From positions 7,543,188-7,607,187 of the forward strand of contig OX442433.1 of the NCBI GenBank assembly GCA_949361645.1: DNA of 64,000 nucleotides. Direction: 5' to 3'. Under the pieces are notes generated by a model that did not search any database, was not told the DNA's origin, and saw only the letters and a list, made by a program, of their open reading frames with translations. The stretch's first letter is position 1, and each line of letters opens with the position of its first letter. Shown here piece by piece: positions 16,593 through 26,606 of the stretch. This DNA is from Spongilla lacustris (lineage: Eukaryota; Porifera; Demospongiae; Spongillida; Spongillidae). Made by a program: the position numbers and the translations under genes.

Positions 16593-18430
16593 TCTCGATC
16601 TCATAAATTTATAACTATTACACAACCAAGAAGTTAAGTTTTCGCGCGTCAATAAACGTACCGAATATGTACTATTTTTATTGTACGTTTTCACTACGTT
16701 TGGGCAATGTAACTGTACTGTTGTGTCCGTACGATATCACAAAAACTTGCCTGCAAGTAGAATAACAGTAGTGTATCGCTACGACCATAATATAATAATT
16801 AATCACTTCATACCAAATGTAGGTTTACATTACTTAATATATATGGAACGATTTCGCTGCCGCAGGCATTATATTTCCAGCTACATGCATATATATAATT
16901 ATATTTAATGTTGTAACATAATTCAATTCAAATTCCAAAAAACAAATGTGAAGAACTAACACCCCTTGTAGTTGAATACTTCGGGGCCTGGGGTCTATTT
17001 GCCACAAGCACCTTTTCAAGACTAGCATCCCACCTTTCAGTCCAGGCTAACTCCACCATATCTACCACTCTTGATAGCATCTACAGTAGACTGTAGTTAC
17101 CTCTTGTCCGCTCAAATGCCAGAGCATTTCTTGCAAGGGCAGACCCCCATGCCAAAGTCTCATAACTCTACTTAGTCTGTTGTCTCATAAACCATACCCT
17201 ATAGTTTATCGTATATATGTGTAAAGTGTTATATTATTATTATCTTCAGGTAAAAAAACAACTTGTTAATTTAATTTGTCCCAGCAGTCATGTTGACATT
17301 GGAATGACACCTTGCCCTGCTATATTTCTCCCTCTCTACATTTCTCACAGAAGGTTAGGTGACACACAGGTTTCTGAACACTCATCTTTGGGACAGTAGC
17401 AGACGTATGCTCACAGACACACAGTCCAGCTCACTAACCATAACACTGTCAAACACACGATGGATTACTTAAAGCGTGGCATGAAGAAACAGAACAGAAG
17501 CTGACCATACTGTGAAGTGTGTCCCTAACTGGTTTGATTACTCACTCTAGGTTACAAACTCTACAAACTTACAAGCTCCCCAAATTCAGTGCACCAACAT
17601 CACTTCATCACCATTTCTAGCCATAACTGCTCCACAGAGCATCCCTGACCGGCACAGTGCTCTCAGAAATCAGTACCTTTCTCCAGTTGCAAAACAGGGT
17701 GTATGTGATTAAAGCTAATGTTCAAAGTATACCTTTTGGAGCACTCTAGCCGGCCAGGTTTGTATACAAATTGCCCTTATCGGTGAGTCCTTGTATTTCA
17801 CCACACTATACAATGCATGATGAGTAGTGCTGAACGAAGACTTACCTTTTTATCATCCATTTAATAACGAACAACTCATAAATACATGGTGTTTAGCTAT
17901 AGCTCTATAGCTGCAACGTATTTACCATTTAATATTTCGAGCCGACACTTATTTACTGTGCTGTGTGCATATAGGTCACATTGCAGTTAGAGCCAGAATG
18001 TGAAAAAAAGTATCGGTGTAACTGGCACGTGCATATATGAAAGAAGAACAGGAGAAGGAACTTGTCACTACCTCACTTGCTCTCCCCGTCAACTTGCTCA
18101 CTAACTGGTGACAAGGGTAATAACGGTGAGATCCGCCGGCCGGCCGGGTAGCTAGCAAGATGGAGTCAGACTACTAGTGGTCAGGAATCGAAAATCGTGA
18201 TGAGAGTATGGGCGTTAGGAACGAAAGGGTGAGTGCCAGGATCAGTAGTTGTCATACCACCCGCTAGTGCCGAAGAAAGAAACTCGGTTATAGGTTGACT
18301 ATTTTTAATAACCTAAAACGCCATTATTAATACAATACGATATCGATCGATTCTAGTAAAACATTACGTAATTGGTTATAATTGCAAATTTGTTGCCATA
18401 GTACCATTGCCTGGCATCGGACTGACAAAC
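16593..18430. other. Region between DOLK and roadblock, no gene recognised
   Basis: Contains the DOLK upstream flank, AT-rich sequence and a GGCCGGCCGG run near 18135. Both strands lack an exon I can support. A CACGTG lies near 18025. Confidence 0.5.
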
Positions 18431-18999
18431 ATGGTTAGTTGTTTCTCCCCTGTGTACTTGGATGTCAATTTTGAGTATAGTAGTACAAGCGAGCCGATAT
18501 ACGTAGGGTTTGGCGGGACGTACTGTACGCATATGTCTGTTTGCCGCAACGAGAAATTACTTTTCTCGTTGCCTGATCCTAGTCTGAAGTGGAAGAAACA
18601 ATCAAAAGAATTATGTCACACAAGGGTGTGACTGGAGTTATTGTGGTTAACCAGGAAGGTACGCATTTCTAGTGTCATACCAGCCCTTCGGTGGGCACCA
18701 TTTAGAATTGTTGTTTACCTACAATTTAGGCATTCCGATTCGCACGAACCTCGACAATGCTACAACTGTGCAGTATGCCGGGCTAATACATGCTGTAGCG
18801 AACAAGGCGAAAAGTACTGTAAGGGATCTAGACCCTACCAACGACCTCACCTTTTTAAGGATGCGTACGACGAAGCACGAGATCATGGTAGCACCAGGTG
18901 GGACTTTAATCATGAGGCTTGATTAATTTAAAATGTGCTCTAACCAATGCAGACAAAGACTATCTTTTGATTGTTATACAAGATCCATCTCAAATGTAA
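18431..18999 (+). CDS. DYNLRB1: Dynein light chain roadblock (4 exons)
   Basis: Roadblock/LC7 subunit of cytoplasmic and axonemal dynein, a homodimer that binds the intermediate chains. Exons 18431-18433 (only the ATG codon), 18583-18658, 18730-18897 and 18953-18999 join in phase to 97 residues, against 96 in vertebrates. Seen: [56 protein letters not shown] and the terminal [13 protein letters not shown], all near-invariant in the family. The start codon sits alone at the end of the first exon directly before GTTAGT. The family is highly conserved, so the call is firm; DYNLRB1 versus DYNLRB2 cannot be decided and an early-branching animal may have only one. Confidence 0.97.
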
Positions 19000-21160
19000 C
19001 TTCTTCCGCTCTGATGCTGTTTTGTGCATAGCACATGGTGAACACCACAGTGTGTACTACATGTACTACATGTACTTCTGTATTTGCTATCTGTAGACGC
19101 ATATGTGTGCTGTATTTGGTAAGGTGGTTAGTATGTATGACTGTGCATGCCTTTAGTAAGCATTGTCTCATCACATCTACTGGCAAGCATTTTCATCTTG
19201 TGAGTTTGGTTAATTATGTGATGCAATGGCGACTTAACGAGACAGCCAAATTATATATGGCTGTATGGTCTATGTACTTGTTGTGGTAGCATCCACACTG
19301 CCCCTCTACGGTGGTATCTTGCTGTATAAGTATTCATGCACACTAAGTGTTCACTATTTTCTGGCTCTGCACTGATAGTGTCAGGGGCTGGTGAGAAATG
19401 ACATGTCTCTAAATGTGAGCAGATAAGTACCAGTGGGTGGGTGTGGTGAGGTACCTGTATGAGGTGATGAGGTGCCTGTATGAGGTGATGAGGTGCCTGT
19501 ATGAAGGTGATGAGGTACCTGTATGAAGGTGATGAGGTGATGAGGTGCCTGTATGAGGTGATGAGGTGCCTGTATGAAGGTGATGACCTAGTGCCTGTAT
19601 GAGGTGATGAGGTGCCTGTATGAAGGTGATGAGGTGCCTGTATGAGGTGATGAGGTGCCTGTATGAGGTGATGAGGTGCCTGTATGAAGGTGATGACCTA
19701 ATGCCTGTATGAGGTGATGAGGTGCCTGTATGAGGTGATGAGGTGCCTGTATGAAGGTGATGACCTAATGCCTGTATGAGGTGATGAGGTACCTGTATGA
19801 GGTGATGAGGTGCCTGTATGAGGTGATGAGGTGCCTGTATGAGGTGATGAGGTGCCTGTATGAGGTGATGAGGTGCCTGTATGAGGTGATGAGGTGCCTG
19901 TATGAAGGTGATGAGGTGCCTGTATGAGGTGATGAGGTACCTGTATGAAGGTGATGAGGTGCCTGTATGAAGATGATGAGGTGCCTGTATGAAGGTGATG
20001 AGGTACCTGTACGAGGTGATGAGGTACCTGTATGAAGGTGATGAGGTGCCTGTATGAAGGTGATGAGGTACCTGTATGAAGGTGATGAGGTGCCTGTATG
20101 AAGGTGATGAGGTGCCTGTATGAGGTGATGAGGTACCTGTATGAAGGTGATGAGGTGCCTGTATGAAGGTGATGAGGTGCCTGTATGAAGGTGATGAGGT
20201 ACCTGTACGAGGTGATGAGGTGCCTGTATGAAGGTGATGAGGTGCCTGTATGAAGGTGATGAGGTGCCTGTATGAAGGTGATGAGGTGCCTGTATGAAGG
20301 TGATGAGGTGCCTGTATGAAGGTGATGAGGTGCCTGTATGAAGGTGATGAGGTGCTTGCATAGACAACTACACTACACTGGACAGTTTCTGTAACACTTT
20401 TTCAAGTTCTGTGAACCTTTGCTTATACATTCAAAATTGGACTGCCTTCTGATTAGGAGCTGTGCCTTATGGGCCACCTGAGTATGTAGCACCTCCTCCC
20501 CATGTATCTTCTGACCCCTCTGTTCTCACTGCCCATGCTTGCTTTGCTAACGTATTGTGCACCACCCGTACAAATACTTGTATGCTGTATGCTTTATAGT
20601 GGCACTCACAGCTACTTACATTTGCAATGGGTCTAGGCACGCCCCCAGTCTCCATCCATTATGTTTCCTGGTTCTAAAATATCTTACACTAGTAGTGTAG
20701 TAGCATGTAGTACTTACTCCTTATGGTGGCAGAGCCACGTTTCCAGTGTGGGTTTATTTTTAACCCCTTATCTGTGCTTGTAGTTGCATGCATTCTTGAC
20801 CTGCACCCTGCATGTATATGGTACACAATTTTGTGTTTTAAAATCATACTGGTCCAATTCAATTTGTTCTTAAACAAACTGTTGAGCACGTGGTACAACT
20901 ACATGTGATCTATCACTACCCTTATATGGGATGTGGTTTTTGGTGCATGCCTTCATGCATCCATTTAGTGTTTGTACAGTGACCATAATTACATGAATAC
21001 ACTGACCTTCTAACCATGACCCTGTGGATTGTGCGCCACCCATCACCCACTGGCCCTTTTTATACGAGGCAATACATGTACACGTGTACAGTTGAGCAGC
21101 ATTACTATCTTATTGCAGTACTATGCCATGTTCTATGGTACCTGTAACTAACTGCCATGT
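19000..21160. other. Region between roadblock and polyamine oxidase
   Basis: Mostly a minisatellite (19440-20355). The flanks at 19000-19440 and 20360-21120 show no conserved coding sequence. Confidence 0.55.
19440..20355. repeat. 20-23 bp minisatellite
   Basis: More than 40 copies of GATGAGGTGCCTGTATGA with or without an extra AGGT, with occasional ACCTAATG variants. The long minus-strand open frame is repeat-derived. Confidence 0.95.
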
Positions 21161-21195
21161 TCTATGGTACCTGTAGCTCATGTTCTATGGTAGCA
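21122..21195. repeat. Short tandem duplication at the 3' end of the polyamine oxidase gene
   Basis: TGTTCTATGGTACCTGTA occurs twice and a third partial TGTTCTATGGTA lies inside the last codons, so the stop region of the gene has been duplicated in tandem. Confidence 0.8.
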
Positions 21196-22625
21196 TTGGC
21201 ACGTTCCAGGATAGCATTGGCTGTGTGGATGCCAGAGAAGTATGCACCATGGACGTAGCCATAGTAGTGCTCACTTGTGGCCTCACCACTGAAGTATAGG
21301 TTTCCAACAGGGGCAGCTAGGTTAGTATATGTCTCCGTGGTTACGCCCAGCTTAGGATCACTGTAGGAACCATGATAGAACTCGTTAGATTCCCAATCAG
21401 GAACAAGTATGTCCACAATCTCAGCTCTGAAGCTTCCATAGGTAGCCCTCAATGCTGCACATATATGTTGCTTAGTGACCTCAATATTCTGCAAAGCTGT
21501 CTGGTGGGCAGTTTTCCCTGTGAGGATAGCCAGGAGTAGGTGTGGCCTTGTCTCAAATAGTTCCCCCAGGGGCAAGAACAGTGTGTAGTTTTCACGGTTG
21601 CTCACAGCCCTGCCCAGATATTGAATGCTACTATCCCAGAAAGTCTCATTGAATAGTACAAATACTTTTAAGAACAGAGGAATGTCGTACTGATTGATTG
21701 CATCAATTTTCCACTTTGGCAGAAGAGGTTTGAAGGTGACCTTGTTGGATTGCAGCACTCCAATGCTGAAAGTCGCGATTGCATACTTCCCACAGTACCG
21801 CCTCTGGGCGCCTTGTTCCACGACGTTTGCGCACACGCACGCTTCGTTGTATTCCACAGAGGTGACCGTAGTGCCCGTGTGCAAGACCTTCGTACTCAGA
21901 AAAGGCTCGCCAAGATATTCCAGTAAGTAAGCGAAACCTCGCTGATCGTTGACGAAAAAATCAGTGGTGCCGAAGTCCACGTCCGTATTGTCGGCACGCC
22001 AAGCGAACAGAGACACGTCATCTGGTGGTGCAGCCTCGTTATAATCGAACATATACCAATCCAGGTAGTTTTCCAGAGGATTTTGAGGAAACCAGTCGCT
22101 TTTGTTGAGTGCTTCCCTCACCGTTATGTCCTTCTCTCCCGCTTGCTTCATCTTCTTGGTTAGTTCCGCCATGTACGTGTACGCCGCTTTGATCTTCTTG
22201 TACGGAAGGTAAGCTGTGACGTCCTTGCCATGATCGTCGTAGACGGTGGTAGAGCTGTAGTCACTTTGTATCGCGCTGAGATTGGTGGCCTGTTTAAGAA
22301 CCCATAGAGGGTTCGTGCGGAACTTGGACGAGTTGGTGATGTCTACTCCGGTGATCCAATTCGCGCCCGTTTCCACCTTCACCCCAGCAAAGTCAACCGC
22401 TCTCATCCTTCCCCCGATCTCGGATCTGCCCTCCAGGATGACGAAGTCTGTTAGTCCATTGTCGTACAACGCTCTGGCGGCAGCAAGGCCAGAAGCCCCC
22501 GCTCCCAGGATCAGTACTTGCGTGTCCTTATCCCTGCATGTCGGCTGTGCGCGGCAGAAGCCCGGGATAAGTAGTACGGGCACCATCGCTACCACCACTC
22601 GCATTATAGACTTTTTCTTTGGCAT
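21162..22625 (-). CDS. PAO: Secreted FAD-dependent polyamine oxidase, intronless
   Basis: Flavin amine oxidase that oxidises spermine or spermidine, releasing hydrogen peroxide. Single 487-residue frame. Residues 1-26 are a likely signal peptide (basic start, hydrophobic core VVVAMVPVLLIPGF, cleavage near CRA). The dinucleotide-binding GAGASG lies at 41-46 with the ribose-binding Glu at 65 and GGRM at 71-74. ETGANWITG and the C-terminal FSGEATSEHYYGYVHGAYFSG are the FAD and substrate motifs of the family. Several N-glycosylation sequons fit secretion. It resembles plant extracellular polyamine oxidases as much as animal ones. It has no intron although its neighbours have many, which may mean an old retrocopy or transfer; codon use looks ordinary. 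Substrate preference cannot be read from sequence. Confidence 0.95.
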   Translation of the reverse strand: MPKKKSIMRVVVAMVPVLLIPGFCRAQPTCRDKDTQVLILGAGASGLAAARALYDNGLTDFVILEGRSEIGGRMRAVDFAGVKVETGANWITGVDITNSSKFRTNPLWVLKQATNLSAIQSDYSSTTVYDDHGKDVTAYLPYKKIKAAYTYMAELTKKMKQAGEKDITVREALNKSDWFPQNPLENYLDWYMFDYNEAAPPDDVSLFAWRADNTDVDFGTTDFFVNDQRGFAYLLEYLGEPFLSTKVLHTGTTVTSVEYNEACVCANVVEQGAQRRYCGKYAIATFSIGVLQSNKVTFKPLLPKWKIDAINQYDIPLFLKVFVLFNETFWDSSIQYLGRAVSNRENYTLFLPLGELFETRPHLLLAILTGKTAHQTALQNIEVTKQHICAALRATYGSFRAEIVDILVPDWESNEFYHGSYSDPKLGVTTETYTNLAAPVGNLYFSGEATSEHYYGYVHGAYFSGIHTANAILERANATIEHELQVP

Positions 22626-23157
22626 AGTGAAAGCTGATACTCAGTCTGCAGGTTGTACCTACCATTCACCACCGAGTGATGCTTATTGGATCAGAAGCTT
22701 GAGGGGAAATAGCTTTCTTGAAGGATTTTTATTTTTTTATATTTTTTTACTTTTACTTATTTCATGTACTATTTATAGTATCATGTGCGGTGTAGCACGC
22801 GGAAAAGGTCAGGTCAGCATTACGTAACCTTGGCATTTTCACATCTCAACTGGTATTGTTTACGAAGCATAATCATATTATTCTCTGACATAAGCCAAGG
22901 ATGTAGCAACGTAAACAATGGATGCCAACATAAAATGAAAATGTTGACATACGTGTTATGGACACAGATGCACCTTCTCTCATGTTCATTGCGGTATATT
23001 AATAATTGTCTTTAGCTGTGCCATACCGTAGATGTCAAGCTAACTTCAGCAGAACAGGAAAAGTACTGAAGGAAGACATACTTCCTCACACCCTGGTCCT
23101 GGTATTGGCCTACAGAGAAGTGGATACACCTTCCAGAGAAGTGGACATGCAATGCAT

Positions 23158-23757
23158 TGTGGCCTCCCTGATGATGGTGGGGGCCTCCCTGATGATGGTG
23201 GGGGCCTCCCTGATGATGGTGGGGGCCTCCCTGATGATGGTGGGGGCCTCCCTGATGATGGTGGGGGCCTCCCTGATGATGGTGGGGGCCTCCCTAATGA
23301 TGGTGGGGGCCTCCCTGATGATGGTGGGGGTCTCCCTGATGATGGTGGGGGCCTCCCTGATGATGGTGGGGGTCACCCTGATGAGGTGGGGGCCTCCCTG
23401 ATGAGGTGGGGGCCTCCCTGATGATGGTGGGGGCCTCCCTGATGATGGTGGGGGCCTCCCTGATGATGGTGGGGGCCTCCCTGATGATGGTGGGGGTCTC
23501 CCTGATGATGGTGGGGGCCTCCCTGATGATGGTGGGGGTCACCCTGATGAGGTGGGGGCCTCCCTGATGAGGTGGGGGCCTCCCTGATGAGGTGGGGGCC
23601 TCCCTGATGATGGTGGGGGCCTCCCTGATGATGGTGGGGGCCTCCCTGATGATGATGGGGGTCTCCCTGATGATGGTGGGGGCCTCCCTGATGATGGTGG
23701 GGGTCTCCCTGATGATGGTGGGGGTCTCCCTAATGATGGTGGGGGTCTCCCTGATCA
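23158..23757. repeat. 21 bp minisatellite
   Basis: About 29 copies containing GATGGTGGGGGCCTCCCT, with an 18 bp variant. The unit length is a multiple of 3, so it stays open in several frames (for example a MVGASLM repeat), which is not evidence of a protein. Confidence 0.95.
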
Positions 23758-23829
23758 ACGATGATGATACGAAAAATTTAAAATGGTCCTATCTTTAGCA
23801 ACATAAAATGTACTAGTTCCCTTCCTTTT

Positions 23830-23900
23830 TATATCACCATTGCCTTCAAATCCTATGCCACCAACTTTCTCGGAGAGAATGTTTTTAATATCTTGTACCA
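23830..23900. repeat. Diverged arm of the 63.7-64.0 kb foldback family
   Basis: Shares ATTGCCTTCAAATCCTAT, CCACCAACTTTCTC and GAGAATGTTTTT, in the same order, with the right arm of the palindrome at 63692-63978. Confidence 0.75.
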
Positions 23901-25429
23901 ACCCTTGGAAATCTGAACCAATCTTGATTACTACATACGATCTAGCTCTGCCCATGGGTCAAAAAAAAAAACAGTTCCAGCATGTTGGCTACCTAGCTAC
24001 TAACACAGCAACACAGCAGGGCCATAATTTTGAAACAGGACTGCCTGTTAACCATTACCATCTAATATTTGTACACATCTCCCCTTCATAAATTGCGGCA
24101 TATTTGTATACCCAAACATTCAGGCAATTGCCATACTTTAACCCCCCGGGATGGGTTAAAACATGGCAATTGTAGAATGCCGCGAATCACCTCAAAACTT
24201 GCAGCTCCCGGCTGGGATTGAAATTCAATGTTGGCACTGTTTTGGTCCCACAGACCTGCATGGAGATAAAAGAGAAGAGAAGTGAATAAAACAGAAGATA
24301 AATATTTAAGGACCTACCTTGAGGAGCAAAGGGAGTTGATAGAAGTCTTCGTGGGACCAAACCAATGTGCATGACATCAAATTTCAAAAGCTAGGGGCTG
24401 CAAGGATCAAGGCAACCCGAAACATTCAGACATAAGAAGTTTATTAACACAGGCAGGTTATTAACATAGGAAGGTTGTTAGTATAAAAAGGTTAGGAAGG
24501 TACATCAATTAGAGCACCCAGAGGGTGATGAAGAGGGGGCAGGAGTGTTGTATTTGCAGTTGGTGTTGAAAGCATTGAATTGCAAATATCAAAACATTAT
24601 AGTCAAGGTGAACATTAGGCTCAGATCCAACAGGCCCATAGCACTCAGAATTGCTAAGAGGCCCGCAATTGAACTTGACCAAACTAGAATTTGTCTTCAT
24701 AACCCATTCATTGGCATGCGTGGGTTGCCCAGGGTACATCGAGCCTGCCTCAATCTGAATAATCATTGTCAGTATTGATCTCACCATCCCAGACCCATTT
24801 CCTGACCCCCAAAATGGTGATTGTCTTGTTAGGCTGTTTCAGAAGCCATAATAACCCAAGTTATTAACCACTTCGATGATTATTTTTTTTTGTGTGTGTG
24901 ATCTTCAACACTTTACAGTATCATTATAAATGGGTGACCATTTTGATCTAATACTGATTTTTATTGCAGTGCATAAGGGGTTAAAGTAGGTATGAATATG
25001 TGATGAGAAGAACATCATACTCCTAATTGCACCAGTTCATTTCTGTTGACATAGCTTTGCTTGATGTGTTACTGGGATTCTTATGCATGCTGCAGCATCC
25101 ATTTTGATTACCCTCACAACAAAGGTGTTAAAATGACAAAGGTGTAATAGAGCGAATGCATAGTTTTGGGACTAACTATAACTATGGGTTCTCTCTATCA
25201 TAACCAATCAGCAAACAATAATTTTGTAGAAGCTTGTTAATAACTGGTTATTTCCACAAAAATATCTTTTTTCACTGGAATTTTAATGTCAGTGTTACTC
25301 TCTGCAAGGTTCAAATTAGATCTCAAATGTAAATGTGCATATACTGGAGTCTATTTTGAATGAAGGGCTATGCATTTGTTGATTAAGTGATGGAGCAAAA
25401 GTTGATCAGTGGCAAAGGACTGCATGTAG

Positions 25430-26098
25430 GAGGGAGGGGCCCAGGGGTCCATAGGAGGAGGGAGGGGCCCAGAGGTCCACTAGGAGGAGGGAGGGGCCCA
25501 GGGGTCCACTAGGAGGAGGGAGGGGCCCAGGGGTCCACTAGGAGGAGGGAGGGGCCCAGGGGTCCATAGGAGGAGGGAGGGGCCCAGGGGTCCACTAGGA
25601 GGAGGGAGGGGCCCAGGGGTCCACTAGGAGGAGGGAGGGGCCCAGGGGTCCATAGGAGGAGGGAGGGGCCCAGAGGTCCACTAGGAGGAGGGAGGGGCCC
25701 AGGGGTCCACTAGGAGGAGGGAGGGGCCCAGGGGTCCACTAGGAGGAGGGAGGAGGCCCAGGGGTCCACTAGGAGGAGGGAGGGGCCCCAGGGGTCCACT
25801 AGGAGGAGGGAGGGGCCCCAGGGGTCCACTAGGAGGAGGGAGGTGGCCCAGGGGTCCACTAGGAGGAGGGAGGGGCCCAGGGGTCCACTAGGAGGAGGGA
25901 GGGGGGCCCAGGGGTCCACTAGGAGGAGGGGAGGGGCCCAGGGGTCCACTAGGAGGAGGGAGGGGGCCCAGGGGTCCACTAGGAGGAGGGAGGGGGCCCA
26001 GGGGTCCACTAATAGGCCCAGGGGTCCACTAGGAGGAGGGAGGGGCCCAGGGGTCCACTAGGAGGAGGGAGGGGCCCAGGGTTCCACTAGGAGGAGGG
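25430..26098. repeat. Roughly 29 bp minisatellite bordering the assembly gap
   Basis: About 23 copies of GGAGGGAGGGGCCCA followed by GGGGTCCACTAGGA. It runs straight into the N gap, so its true length is unknown. The unit shares 16 consecutive bases with an ABHD5-like exon (see findings). Confidence 0.95.
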
Positions 26099-26298
26099 NN
26101 NNNNNNNNNNNNNNNNNNNNNNNNNNNNNNNNNNNNNNNNNNNNNNNNNNNNNNNNNNNNNNNNNNNNNNNNNNNNNNNNNNNNNNNNNNNNNNNNNNNN
26201 NNNNNNNNNNNNNNNNNNNNNNNNNNNNNNNNNNNNNNNNNNNNNNNNNNNNNNNNNNNNNNNNNNNNNNNNNNNNNNNNNNNNNNNNNNNNNNNNNN
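26099..26298. other. Assembly gap of exactly 200 N
   Basis: A round-number gap, so the size is probably a placeholder. It follows the minisatellite that stopped assembly. The sequence between it and 26607 is AT-rich 3' flank of the ABHD5-like gene with no coding signal. Confidence 0.99.
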
Positions 26299-26606
26299 TG
26301 GGTGCACAAAAAGTGGTAAAATCATCATCAATTATCCAGGGTGCATTAAATGGAATTTACACCGGTTTTGCTCTGTGTGTCATGGTGCCCCATACCATAT
26401 ATGGGGGCACACATATACACAAGATTAAATGGTGATGTAGGACCTTCTGATCACACCTGGTAGTTAGTGAATAAATTTCTCCTGGAATTTCGCATAATAA
26501 TAATTACATGAAAGCATATAAATATTTTCATAAGTTGAAATGTGCATATATAATACATCTTTGTGATAATTTTTAGTACATACAAGATCACATTGACATG
26601 TAATGT

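Larger units (their letters stand above)
22626..25429. other. Region between polyamine oxidase and the ABHD5-like locus
   Basis: Holds a 21 bp minisatellite and, at 23830-23900, a fragment related to the foldback element at 63.7-64.0 kb. The rest, 23960-25430, has no recognised gene. Confidence 0.55.
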
